Shown here one piece after another: positions 39,208 through 48,879 of a DNA stretch of 50,733 bases. Position numbers and translations under genes: made by a program. The notes beneath the pieces were generated by a model. The model ran no database searches, was not told the DNA's origin, and saw nothing but the letters and a program-made list of their open reading frames with translations. Source of the stretch: Isotricha intestinalis (Eukaryota; Ciliophora; Litostomatea; Vestibuliferida; Isotrichidae); contig JAJJLU010000415.1 of assembly GCA_023807065.1 (NCBI GenBank), positions 1 through 50,733 on the forward strand, written 5' to 3'. How positions within the stretch are numbered: position 1 is the first letter of the stretch; every line of letters starts with the position of its first letter.

Positions 39208-42200
39208 ATGACTTCAGAAAATATATATAAAGAAGATTTTTTTTCAAACTATGAAACAAAAGAAACAATAGGAAAAGGAACATTCAGCACAGTAAAATTA
39301 GGAATAAATCGTAAAACTAAAGAAAAAGTAGCAATAAAAATATTAGAAAAGAAAAAAATATTAAACAAAGATGATTTAGAAAGAGTAGAAAGAGAAATAG
39401 AAATATTAGAGAATTTCAAAAATATAAATATAGTAAAAATAAATGAAATATATCAAACAAAAGAAAAACATTATTTCATAATGGAATATTGTGAAAATGG
39501 AGAATTATTTAATCATATAGTAAAAAAGCAAAGATTAAGTGATAGAGAAGCCTCGTATTTTTATTATCAATTAATAAATGGTTTAGAATATATTCATTCT
39601 AAAAATGTAGTTCATAGAGATTTAAAACCAGAAAATTTATTATTAGGAAAAGGTAATGTTTTAAAAATAATAGATTTTGGCTTATCTAATTATTTCAATG
39701 GAAAAAAATTATTATCTACTCCTTGTGGAAGCCCTTGTTATGCTTCTCCTGAAATGGTTTCTGGAAAAAAATATAATGGATTTAAAATAGATGTTTGGAG
39801 CTCGGGTATTATTTTATATGCTATGGTTTGTGGATATTTACCTTTTGAAGATAAAAATAATGATATTTTATTTAAAAAAATAGCTAAATGTGAATTAGAT
39901 TATCCAAAAATTATTTCCAAAAATGCTAAAAGATTACTTAAGAAAATTATTGTTAATGATCCTGAAAAAAGAATAACAATTCAAGAAATTAAAAAAGAAT
40001 CTTTTTATTTACAAGGAAAAGAAGCTTTTAAAGATAGACATCCTGAATTATTTGTTGAAGATGATATTGAGAGATTACATTATAATTATAACACTGTGGA
40101 AAATACTCATCGTCATAATAATAATATTAATAATATAAATAATATTGATAAAGAGAATGATATTCAAAATAATGGAAGAAGTAATCCTCATCATCATAAT
40201 CCTGCTGATATTGGAGCTTTGACAATAGAAGATTTGAATGATGATAATAATAATAGAAATAGTATTAATAATGAAGAGAATAATAATATTAGAAATAGTA
40301 TAAATAATGATGAGAATGAAAAAAATAATAATAAAAGTAATAACAATCAAATGAATAACGATCAAAACGACAATAATCGAATAAATGATAATGAAAGTAA
40401 CACTATTCAGGAATATAGTAAAAGAAGTAAGAATATGAGTTTTAATACAAAAAAAACTAATAGTCTTGATAAAGGAAATAAAAGTAATCAAGAGAAAAGA
40501 AAAAATAATATAAATATTGAAAAAAAAAATATAATGAGTCCAAATTTAAGGAACAGTGCTATTATAGTAGGAAAAAAAAGTATAATGAGTCCAGAAAAAA
40601 GAAGCAATAACATTAGTATGGAAAAAAAACATATAATGAACTCTGATAAAAGAAGTAATAATCAAAGTATAGATAAAAGATGTAATACTATAAATATAGA
40701 AAAAAGAAGTACTAACGCAAGTATTGAAAGAAAAAATAATAATATAAGTTCAGAAACAAAATATAATACAATAAACACAGAAAAAAAAAGTAATTTTTCA
40801 CCTGAAAAAAAAAATAAAAAATATAGTAGTTCAGGAAAACATAATTCACATGTGAATAAAATAGAAAAAGAAAAAACACCTCACATTATGCAACTTGTTA
40901 AAAAAGAAAAAGATATTGATTCGAAAAAAGAATATAAAACACTTAATATTGAAATAAATAATAAAGCTCAAGAACCTTCTATTAAAAATACTTTTAGATC
41001 TAATTTAACTCAATCTACAAAAACTTCTTCTAATGATACTTTAAATAATAATACTAGAAGTATTTCTCAGAAAAATAAGGGTATTTCAAATTTATCTAAA
41101 TCTATTAATAATGCTAATATAACAAATAATATCAAAAATAAAGAAATTAATAATTCTCCTCATTTAGATACTCATCAAAAAAAAATATTTGAATTAAAAA
41201 AGAGTATTGAAGAAATAAATCAAAAAAATACATTATTAAAAAATAATAATGATAAAAATAAAAAAACTCAAAGACCAAATTCAGTAAATTCAATAAGTAT
41301 AAAAATTCAAAATGAAAAAAAACAAAATAGTAATCATTTAAATTTCAAAAATCAAAATATAAGAATAACAACAGAAGAAGAAATAATAAATAAAGAGCAT
41401 AATAAATATAAACATATTTTAAGTACTTCAAATAACAATAACAATAATAATAATAATTATTATCAAACAACAAGAGGAAAAAGTGCTTCAACAATAAATA
41501 ATAACAACAACAAAATAGATTCAAATAATATATATGGAAAAAGTTATAGACAAACATATGATTATTCAAATATTATAAATAAATATGCAAATCTAAATTC
41601 TCAACCACTTTCAAATTTAAGTAAAAATATTGAGCATACTTCTTATAAAACAGATAATGATATATCAAAATATATAAAAAATAGTAAAAATACAATTGAT
41701 TATAAATCAAATATAAATTCAAAAAATTTTAGTTTAAGTAATAGTTCAATAGAAAATCATAATAAAAATTTGAATACTTTTAATACATCTGCAAGATTAA
41801 ATAATAATATAAATTCAAATAAAAAAAGTAATGATATATATAAAACAAAAATCACTTCTTCTAATAATTATAATCATTATTTAACAACAATAAATACACC
41901 AAGATTTAATTCATCAATTAATAAGAAAAGTTATAATAATCCGGTAAATAAATATTATAATAATAATGATTATAATATTAAAAATTCAAATAATGGGAAA
42001 AATTATAATTTTGATTTTTTAAATAATAATAAGAGTATAACTAAGGGAGTAAATCCATCAACAAATTTTAATTTAAAAAGTAGTAATAATTATTATTTAA
42101 ATTCTCCTTCTTATTTGAATACTGAAGGAAAATATTTGAAATATAATGATTTAATGCAGAGTATTGGAAGTAATAGAAATAAAGGTAATTTCAATTCAAA

Positions 42201-42270
42201 TATAAATTACCTTCAAACTACAAATAATTATAGTAATAATTTATTAGGAAGTAATAAAATTTATTATTAA
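39208..42270 (+). CDS. SNF1/AMPK-like CAMK-group kinase with very long N-rich tail
   Basis: A 1020-residue kinase. The catalytic domain is at 15-270: Gly loop GKGTFSTVKLG (22-32), Lys 44, HRDLKPENLLL (Asp 138), DFGLSNYF (Asp 156), T-loop LLSTPCGSPCYASPEM and VDVWSSGIILYAMVCGYLPF in near-SNF1/MARK form. All catalytic residues are present. The remaining 740 residues are mostly Asn, Ser, Lys and Ile. Residues about 430-535 hold imperfect repeats of some 12-14 residues with the core (S/N)IxxEKRSxN. There is no KA1 or UBA domain that I can recognise. The related kinases govern energy sensing and polarity; the target here is unknown. The tail may be a disordered scaffold. Confidence 0.93.
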   Translation: MTSENIYKEDFFSNYETKETIGKGTFSTVKLGINRKTKEKVAIKILEKKKILNKDDLERVEREIEILENFKNINIVKINEIYQTKEKHYFIMEYCENGELFNHIVKKQRLSDREASYFYYQLINGLEYIHSKNVVHRDLKPENLLLGKGNVLKIIDFGLSNYFNGKKLLSTPCGSPCYASPEMVSGKKYNGFKIDVWSSGIILYAMVCGYLPFEDKNNDILFKKIAKCELDYPKIISKNAKRLLKKIIVNDPEKRITIQEIKKESFYLQGKEAFKDRHPELFVEDDIERLHYNYNTVENTHRHNNNINNINNIDKENDIQNNGRSNPHHHNPADIGALTIEDLNDDNNNRNSINNEENNNIRNSINNDENEKNNNKSNNNQMNNDQNDNNRINDNESNTIQEYSKRSKNMSFNTKKTNSLDKGNKSNQEKRKNNINIEKKNIMSPNLRNSAIIVGKKSIMSPEKRSNNISMEKKHIMNSDKRSNNQSIDKRCNTINIEKRSTNASIERKNNNISSETKYNTINTEKKSNFSPEKKNKKYSSSGKHNSHVNKIEKEKTPHIMQLVKKEKDIDSKKEYKTLNIEINNKAQEPSIKNTFRSNLTQSTKTSSNDTLNNNTRSISQKNKGISNLSKSINNANITNNIKNKEINNSPHLDTHQKKIFELKKSIEEINQKNTLLKNNNDKNKKTQRPNSVNSISIKIQNEKKQNSNHLNFKNQNIRITTEEEIINKEHNKYKHILSTSNNNNNNNNNYYQTTRGKSASTINNNNNKIDSNNIYGKSYRQTYDYSNIINKYANLNSQPLSNLSKNIEHTSYKTDNDISKYIKNSKNTIDYKSNINSKNFSLSNSSIENHNKNLNTFNTSARLNNNINSNKKSNDIYKTKITSSNNYNHYLTTINTPRFNSSINKKSYNNPVNKYYNNNDYNIKNSNNGKNYNFDFLNNNKSITKGVNPSTNFNLKSSNNYYLNSPSYLNTEGKYLKYNDLMQSIGSNRNKGNFNSNINYLQTTNNYSNNLLGSNKIYY

Positions 42271-43023
42271 TGAAAAGAATAATATATTTATTTAATTTTT
42301 ATTTACTGGTTTTTTGTAAGTATTTTCATGAAAATTTGTATTGTTTATTTTTATTAATTTAAAAAGATATGTATAAATAAAATTATTAATTTATTATTTT
42401 TATTGTTTTATTTTTAAATTAAAACCATAAATAAAATTTTATTATAATTTTCATTTTCTTTTTGATTATTTTAACTTTTGTATATATACATCAATAAAAA
42501 GAGAAAAATATGTTTTTTACACATTTAAAAAACCTATTTCATAAATTTTTATTATATTTTATTATAGAAAAAATACAAAATGATAAATTAAAAAGAAATG
42601 ATAAATTAAAAAGATTCAATAATTAAAAAATCTAAAATTATAGAAGAAGATAATGAAAAAAGAGAAAATAACAGCAAATTATAAAACTTTTTGTCAATAA
42701 ATTGACAAAAGAAAATAATCCAATAAAATGTATAAAACATTTTATTTAGCAAATTCAAATTATAAAGGTTTTTTAATTACTCAAATTTAAATATAAATAA
42801 TATTTTACAAAAAAAATAATAAATTAAAAGAATTATTTACTTTAATAGGGGTTATTAGAAAAACAAGAAAAAAAAAAGGTAAAGGTTAATAAATAATAAA
42901 TCCCCATATTTAATTTAAATCCTTTCTATAAATAAAAAAAATTAATTAAATTAACAAAATTTGATTTAAATATAATAGGATAATTAACAAATTATTTTTA
43001 TATATAAAATAATAAGAGAAAAA
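42271..43023. other. 750-bp spacer with weak coding remnants
   Basis: It lies between the SNF1-like kinase and the hydrolase gene. The first 350 bp is AT-rich with nothing identifiable. At about 42620-42890 the + strand has scattered coding-like bits, among them MYKTFYLANSNYKGFLITQI (about 42729-42788, ended by TAA) and KIIEEDNEKRENNSKL earlier in another frame. A perfect 8-bp palindrome (TTGTCAAT/ATTGACAA, 42693-42710) lies among them. The bits are too broken to define a gene, but suggest a decayed one. Confidence 0.35.
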
Positions 43024-43590
43024 ATGGATGACTTAATTTTAGTAATAGATATGCAAAACGTATATTTACCAAATCAACCATGGGGATGTAAAAATATAAA
43101 AAAAGCAATATTTAACATATTAACAATAATAAAACAATATCACAAAAATATTATTTTCACAAAATTTATAGCATCAGAAAATCCAAAAGGCGTATGGAAA
43201 GAATACAATAAAATAAATGAAGAAATAATAAAAAATAAATTTTTAAATGAAATAATCTCAGATTTTTCGGTTTTATCAAAAAAATTTCCTTGTTATAATA
43301 AATCAACATATTCTTCAATGACAGTGCCTCAAATAAGAGAAGAAGCTTTAAAACATAAAAGATTAGTTATTACTGGAGTTGTTGCTGAATGTTGTGTTTT
43401 AAGTACTTGCTTTGAAGCTATTGATTTAGGATGTAAAATTATTTATCTTTCTGATGCTGTGGCTGGTATCGATGATGACACTGAAAAATCTGTTGTTAAA
43501 GTACTTATTGGATTATTCCCCTTACATGTTGAAATTATGACTACTAGTCAATACTTGAAATCTTTAGGAAATGAAAATGTTGAAGATTAA
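43024..43590 (+). CDS. Isochorismatase-like cysteine hydrolase
   Basis: A 188-residue single-domain hydrolase. The catalytic triad is visible: Asp 9 in LVIDMQN, Lys 93 in FPCYNKSTYSS, and nucleophile Cys 124 in TGVVAECCVLST. The DMQN start, the cis-peptide-like VV before AECC and the LSDAVAG segment are typical of the family, which includes nicotinamidase, ureidoacrylate amidase and many uncharacterised bacterial enzymes. The substrate is not predictable; the nicotinamidase metal site (DxH pattern) is not obvious. No targeting signal is present. The closest overall appearance is to anaerobic bacterial proteins, so transfer is likely, though only a tree can show it. Host-like codon use. Confidence 0.9.
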   Translation: MDDLILVIDMQNVYLPNQPWGCKNIKKAIFNILTIIKQYHKNIIFTKFIASENPKGVWKEYNKINEEIIKNKFLNEIISDFSVLSKKFPCYNKSTYSSMTVPQIREEALKHKRLVITGVVAECCVLSTCFEAIDLGCKIIYLSDAVAGIDDDTEKSVVKVLIGLFPLHVEIMTTSQYLKSLGNENVED

Positions 43591-43738
43591 ATTTTTTAAT
43601 AAGTTTTCATTATTTTTTTAAAACTCTTTGCTTTTTAATTTTTTTTTTAATGGGGAAAAACAAAAAATTTAAAAATAAAAAAAATATATAAAAAAATAAA
43701 AAACCAATAAAAAAAATTTAAACAACAAAAAATATATT

Positions 43739-44922
43739 TTATTTTTCATCATCTTTAACAATATCTTTACTAGGATCATAAGAGAATCCAACATAAGGAT
43801 TTTCATTTTCTCCAAGACTATCACCAGGATTAAGTGAATCAATAGGAGGTTCATCAGTGAATTCCTTATCAATATATCTAGTATCACTTTCACTTTTAAT
43901 TCTAGGAGTAAAAGGAGGTTTAATTTTTTTGTTCAAAATATCATCCCATTGAATTCCTTTAAAGAATTGATGTTTTTTAATATCATCTACTCCATAGCTT
44001 CCTAATCTTTTATCAGGATCTTTAATAAAGAATCCTTGAAGTAAATCAACAGCTTCAATACTTAAATATTTAGGAAATTTAACATTACCATATCTAATCA
44101 TTTTAAATAATTTTTCTCTATCTCTTGAATAGAAAGGAGGCATTCCAGTAAGCATTTCATACATAATAGAACCTAATGACCACCAATCAACTGCTTGTCC
44201 ATGTCCTTTTCCTTCTATTATTTCTGGAGCTAAATATTCAGGTGTTCCACAAAAAGATTTTGCACTATGATTATCTGCAATATTCTCCTTTGATAATCCA
44301 AAATCTGTTATTTTTATATAACCTTCTTGATCTATGAGAACATTTTCTGGTTTTAAACTATTTTAAATTGAAGAATATTATATATATATTTATTTTTTTT
44401 TTTTACTCTCTGTATATTATATTGTTTTTATGTAAATGTTCTAATGCTAAAACTAATTGAGCTCCATAAAATTTAACTGCTTCTTCATTAAATCTTTCTA
44501 CTCTTTGAATATGGAAAAATAATTCTCCTCCAGGACAATAATCCATTACTAAATATAATTTTTGAGGATTTTGAAATGCATATTGTAATTTTTCTATAAA
44601 TGGATGATCTATTAATTCCATTATTTTTCTCTCTGATTTTATATGTTCTACTTGATTTCTTTTTATCATTTGCTTCTTTTTTAATACTTTCATTGCATAT
44701 ATTTTATTATCATCTGTTTTTTTCACTAGAAGAACTTTCCCATATGAACCTTTCCCTATCACTTTTATTATTGAAAAATCATTTATTGTTAATTTGTTGT
44801 TTGTTAATTTTTGAAGCTCTTCATTTTCTTCTTTGTTAATACACTATTTTTTTTTAATTTTTTTATATATTTATTTTTTATTTTATTACTTCTGTCATAT
44901 CTATGTCGTTTTCTCCTTCCAT
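43739..44922 (-). CDS. AGC-group protein kinase (Akt/SGK/S6K-like), three exons
   Basis: Join of 44890-44922, 44407-44843 and 43739-44357 gives a 362-residue protein in frame (33+437+619 = 1089 bp). It starts MEGENDIDMTE. The kinase domain has Gly loop GKGSYGKVLLV (41-51), Lys 63 in AMKVL, catalytic YRDLKPEN (Asp 157, whose codon is split by the second intron), Asp 175 of DFG, and T-loop SFCGTPEYLAPE with Thr 195. The C-terminal AGC tail ends with the hydrophobic motif YVGFSY (345-350), with Ser 349 as the likely regulatory phosphosite. Such kinases are switched on by a PDK1-like kinase at the T-loop and by a second kinase at the tail. There is no PH domain, unlike Akt. Confidence 0.93.
44358..44406 (-). 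other. Intron 2 of the AGC kinase, 49 bp
   Basis: A GT-AG intron, almost all A/T, falling after the second base of the Asp codon in the YRD motif. Removing it restores the universal RDLKPEN motif, which is strong proof. Without removal the frame stops at once. Confidence 0.92.
44844..44889 (-). other. Intron 1 of the AGC kinase, 46 bp
   Basis: A phase-0 GT-AG intron of 46 bp that contains in-frame stops. Removing it joins the first ATG exon (11 codons, acidic) to the start of the kinase. The first exon is supported by its ATG and frame, not by homology, so this intron is slightly less certain than intron 2. Confidence 0.78.
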
Positions 44923-45521
44923 TTTTTTTTTGTATTTATTTTTATAAGTGTAAGGAATTAGTTATATATATTTTTTTTTCAACAGAAATTTTAATTTTTT
45001 ATTATAGAGCGTTTTAATTTATTTATTCATATTTTTCTGATAAAAAATTATTTATTAATGATGAAATATATTAAATTTTATTATATAGATTAATATATTA
45101 CTAACTTGAAAATTATTAATGTAAATCTATTGTTGTTGTCATAAGTTCAATCTTAATGATATTTTATTGAAAAAAATAATTCGTTGATTAAAGAAATATT
45201 TTCAATTTTTTTTTATATTTAATATATTTAAATAAATTAAATAATAATAAATAATGATATAAAGTAAATTGGTTAATTACCATTTAATATAAATAATAAT
45301 ATCAAAAATTTAGTTTTTCAAAATTGATAAACACTTAAATTAATTAAATCAAATATATTTATAAAAATTTACAATTATCTCTAATATAACAACATTAAAG
45401 TTATAGTTTCCCAAGTACATATTTTTTCTTATATACAATAAATAAGTTGATAAATAGTGATAAAATAATTTTTATAAATGTTCTTAAAAATAAAAAAATC
45501 CATTTTCTAATTATTATTTTG
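44923..45521. other. 600-bp spacer
   Basis: It lies upstream of the AGC kinase and downstream of the next minus-strand gene. It is AT-rich with poly-T and poly-A runs and no coding stretch on either strand. It should contain the AGC kinase promoter, but nothing can be named. Confidence 0.45.
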
Positions 45522-46589
45522 TTAAAAATCATCTAAATATCTTTTTTTCCCCAAAAGCAATGATTCAGATTCTTTAATATCAATAAAGAATAAATTATCA
45601 TTATTATTGTTGATATTATTATTGTTTAAATTTACATTTTCCTTATTATTAATAAAAAATGATTCAATTAATGAGTTAGTTGAACTTGATCTTGTTAAGA
45701 CCAAATTTAAACTATCATCTTCAATTTCTTCATCTTCATTATTTTCTAATAGAGCTAAAATATCTTTTTGACATTCATCAAAAATTTTTTCATTTTTTGT
45801 AATTTTTAAATTTAATATTTCTTTTTTTAAAATATTTTGATAATATAATAAATCTTTTTCTTTTAATTTTTCATTATTTCCATTTGAATATGAAATTCCA
45901 ATAATTAAACAAACCAAAGAAATTATTATTTGATTATATTTGGAATAAATTGAATATTCTTCAAGAGAAAAAATTAAAAATGTATTAACTATTTCTTTAT
46001 AATTTTTAATATAATCTTTTGAAAAAGGATAATTTTTTTTTATTATTATTTCATTTATTATTAAATCTATTATTTCACAAGAATAAAAAGAATAAATTTT
46101 CCATTTTGATTTTTTTAATATTATTTTCTCAGCCCAAAATATGTAATTCATATCCAAATTTTCTTGACAACACCAATTTTTTAATTTTTTTACTTTTTCT
46201 GGATTTTCAATCTAAAAAGAATAATTATTTAATAAAATATATTATTATACTTTTAATATTATAAAACAAGAAGCACAAAAGAAAAATATAAAAATTGTAT
46301 TTTTTATTTTTTCAGAAGCTGAACTTTTATTCCAAAAATTGAAAGAAATTTGAATTAAATTAATTAATTTTTCTATTTGAGAAGTTTCTGGAAAAAAATC
46401 TGTTAGTTTCTAATTTAAAATTTAAATATAAAAGTAAATTTTTACTTCATGAATTATGTTTAAAAAAAACAATCTAAATTTATTAAATTTTATCTCTGAC
46501 ATATCACTTTTAAAATTTTTGATATAAATATTAAAAAAATTTTCGGAAACTTCTTTTAAGGATAAAATTCGTTCTTTTAAAAGTGACAT
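45522..46589 (-). CDS. Unknown helical protein with two introns, possibly cyclin-like
   Basis: Join of 46446-46589, 46251-46409 and 45522-46211 gives a 330-residue protein in frame (144+159+690 = 993 bp). It starts MSLLKERILSLKEVSENFFN. The first 250 residues are all-helical: EKLINLIQISFNFWNKSSAS, IKNTIFIFFFCASCFIILK, MNYIFWAEKIILKKSKWKIY, and EYSIYSKYNQIIISLVCLII. The pattern 'helix pair, WxxY, hydrophobic helix, EYSxxxKY' resembles cyclin boxes, but key residues are not conserved enough to be certain. The C-terminal 80 residues are acidic and Asn-rich, ending KKRYLDDF. The exons are protein-like throughout and the two introns have canonical ends. If one starts only at the first ATG inside the last exon (46157), the N-terminal third is lost. 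Confidence 0.75.
46212..46250 (-). other. Intron 2 of the helical gene, 39 bp
   Basis: A phase-0 GT-AG intron of almost pure A/T sequence with in-frame stops. Removal joins FFCASCFIILK to IENPEKVKKLKNWCCQENLD, continuing the open frame. Confidence 0.82.
46410..46445 (-). other. Intron 1 of the helical gene, 36 bp
   Basis: A phase-0 GT-AG intron, A/T-rich with in-frame TAA. Removal joins RLFFLNIIHE to KLTDFFPETSQIEKLINLIQ. It is the shortest intron seen in the window. Confidence 0.8.
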
Positions 46590-46734
46590 TTTAAAAATGA
46601 AAATAAAGAAATTTTAAAATTTAAATAAATTGTTGGTTTATGTTTTAATTATTAATCATTTGATTAATAATTTTGTAAAAAATAATTTTTTCTTCTTTTA
46701 TTTTGTGTAAAACATTAATAATAAAAATAAAAAA
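46590..46734. promoter_or_regulatory. Short bidirectional promoter region
   Basis: Only 145 bp separate the divergent start codons at 46589 (-) and 46735 (+). Two promoters must fit in this space. No motif is definable. Confidence 0.4.
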
Positions 46735-48879
46735 ATGGAAATTAATTTAATATATGGAGAATTAAAACGTAAATTTGATGTTCCTTCCAATGTAGATTTA
46801 AATTATATTAAAGATTTGTGTTCTAAAATTTTTTTATTAAAACCAAATTCTTTTGAATTATATTATAATAATGAAAACTTAAATTTTTTAAATAATAATA
46901 TTATATTACAAGAAATCGTTGAAAATGAAGACGAAAAAATTTTAATTTATGTAAAATCTATTTCTATAAATAATAAAGAGATTAATAAAAATATGATTTT
47001 ATTTCCAAATAATAAGAATTTAAATTCTATAAAACTAAAATTTGATAAATTTAATAAAAATTATACAAAATTAAATTTAAGTATAAAAGAATTTAAAACA
47101 GTTTTTCAAGAAAAATTAGATATATTGAAAAATTTAATCAATGAATTTGAAAATAATTTATTAGAAGTAGATATTAAAATAGGAAATTTTTTTAATATTC
47201 AAGAATATAATAATATAATAGAAATATTTAATAAAAATCCAGAAAAATTAAATGAAGAAGAAATAAATAATTTAAACAAACAAAATGAAAATCTAATAAA
47301 GAATTTAAAAATAATAGAAGCAAGATATAAATATGAAAATAAAATAATAGAATATTTAAATGATTTAATAAAAAAATTTCAACAAATAAAAAAATGTAAT
47401 GACAATATAAAACAATTAAATGATTTTTTATCATTGTTAAATCAATTAGATTTATTATATTCAATTTTCTTTGATACAATATTAAAAAATTTCAGAGCAA
47501 TTTCATATAGAGAAAAAAATAATATGGCAAATACAAAGGAAGAATTTTTAAATGAATTACCTTACATTGATTCAAATAATAATATAAATAATCAAAATAA
47601 TGTGTTAAAAAATAATTATATTCAAAATGAAAAAAATCTTTTTCATAAATATCAAAGTAATATAAATTTATTTAAAAAAAGAACTTCAAATATTTCTAAT
47701 TTAACAGATAAAAAATCTGAAATTTTACAATTATCACCAAACAAAATTAAAAATCATATTTTTACTAATGATTCATATGAACATGACAGTAAATCAAGAA
47801 ATAAAATAAAAAGATTAACTACAAGATTAAAAATTCAATTAAATAAAAATGAAGAAGATAATATTAAACAAGAAAATACTTTGCCAATATTAAAAAAAAA
47901 GAAAAAAAAAGATATAGGAAAAATAAAAGAAGAAAAAAAAGAAGATAATAAGGAAAAACCAAAAAAATTAAATTTAAAAATAAATTTAAAAAATAATTCA
48001 CCAATAAATAATAATAATGAAATAAATGAAAATCAAATAAATGAAATTGAAGAAAATAATTTTCATAATTTTTTAAGACAAAAAACAAGTTTTATGAGGT
48101 TGCCAAAAAATATAAATGTTTTAGAAGAAGAAAAAGAAAAATTTATTATTTTAGATAAATTAAAAAAAAAAACAAATTTAAAAAATAAAAGAGTTTCTAT
48201 TTCATTAGATAAAAAATTAACTGAAAAATCAAATGAAAATTCAAAAATTGAAAATGAAAATATTCATTTAAAAAATGATATTGAAAGTTTAAAAAATGAA
48301 ATTGAAAAATTAAAAAATCAAAATAATACTTTAAAAACAGAATTTGATAATTTAAAAAATAAAACTGAAGAAATTCAAAATTTTGAAAAAAAATTAGTTA
48401 CAAATAAAAAAACAAGTAATTTAAAAAAAGGAAGTTCTTCAACTTTTTTAACAAAAAAAATAAGTTTTAATAATACAGAAACAGTAAATGAAAAAAAAGG
48501 AAAAGAAGAGAAGAAAAATTTAAATGATGATTCAAAAAATCATTCAGATAAAAAAAAAAGTAAAAATTCAATAATAGATTTATCTTCAAAATTATTAGAA
48601 GATTCTTTTTCAGATTTTAAAAATACTGAAAATAGAAAATCTATTAAAAATTTAAGTTATAAAGAAGAAGAAAAAAAGAAATTTCTTAAAAGAAATTCTG
48701 TTCAAATTGATTTAAATCAAAAAAGATTTGCTAATATTGATTATAGTTTAAATGAAAAGAAATACGAAAATAATAATTCAAATAATACTGATAATAATAA
48801 TGTTTATGATAATTTAAATGAATATGAAAAAGATAAAAAGAAAAAAAGAAGAATTAACAAATATGATTTTATTATATAA
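46735..48879 (+). CDS. Ubl-like, coiled-coil, Lys-rich protein, 714 aa
   Basis: Residues 1-77 look like a ubiquitin-type domain (MEINLIYGELKRKFDVPSNV start, SFELYYNNENLNFLNNNIIL, EDEKILIYVKSIS end). Coiled coil follows (about 95-250, NKNYTKLNLSIKEFKTVFQE, LLNQLDLLYSIFFDTILKNF). From 270 on it is Lys/Asn/Ser-rich and disordered with a second coiled coil near 500-550 (IENENIHLKNDIESLKNEIE). The C terminus is basic (KKKRRINKYDFII). A large Ubl-coiled-coil protein of this kind could be a scaffold; no known family matches by eye. The tail is of the same composition as many disordered proteins here and should be read cautiously. Confidence 0.7.
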   Translation: MEINLIYGELKRKFDVPSNVDLNYIKDLCSKIFLLKPNSFELYYNNENLNFLNNNIILQEIVENEDEKILIYVKSISINNKEINKNMILFPNNKNLNSIKLKFDKFNKNYTKLNLSIKEFKTVFQEKLDILKNLINEFENNLLEVDIKIGNFFNIQEYNNIIEIFNKNPEKLNEEEINNLNKQNENLIKNLKIIEARYKYENKIIEYLNDLIKKFQQIKKCNDNIKQLNDFLSLLNQLDLLYSIFFDTILKNFRAISYREKNNMANTKEEFLNELPYIDSNNNINNQNNVLKNNYIQNEKNLFHKYQSNINLFKKRTSNISNLTDKKSEILQLSPNKIKNHIFTNDSYEHDSKSRNKIKRLTTRLKIQLNKNEEDNIKQENTLPILKKKKKKDIGKIKEEKKEDNKEKPKKLNLKINLKNNSPINNNNEINENQINEIEENNFHNFLRQKTSFMRLPKNINVLEEEKEKFIILDKLKKKTNLKNKRVSISLDKKLTEKSNENSKIENENIHLKNDIESLKNEIEKLKNQNNTLKTEFDNLKNKTEEIQNFEKKLVTNKKTSNLKKGSSSTFLTKKISFNNTETVNEKKGKEEKKNLNDDSKNHSDKKKSKNSIIDLSSKLLEDSFSDFKNTENRKSIKNLSYKEEEKKKFLKRNSVQIDLNQKRFANIDYSLNEKKYENNNSNNTDNNNVYDNLNEYEKDKKKKRRINKYDFII

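Noticed and set aside
40075..40491. A 138-codon frame on the - strand opposite the kinase tail, rich in Ile and hydrophobic residues.
   Set aside because: It is the mirror of Asn/Asp codons (AAT, GAT) on the other strand, which always read as Ile when reversed. The same applies to other Ile/Leu/Phe-rich antisense frames.
42693..42710. Perfect palindrome TTGTCAAT-AA-ATTGACAA as a terminator or operator.
   Set aside because: An 8-bp palindrome is easily met by chance in such AT-rich DNA; there is no bacterial-style context, and it stands alone.
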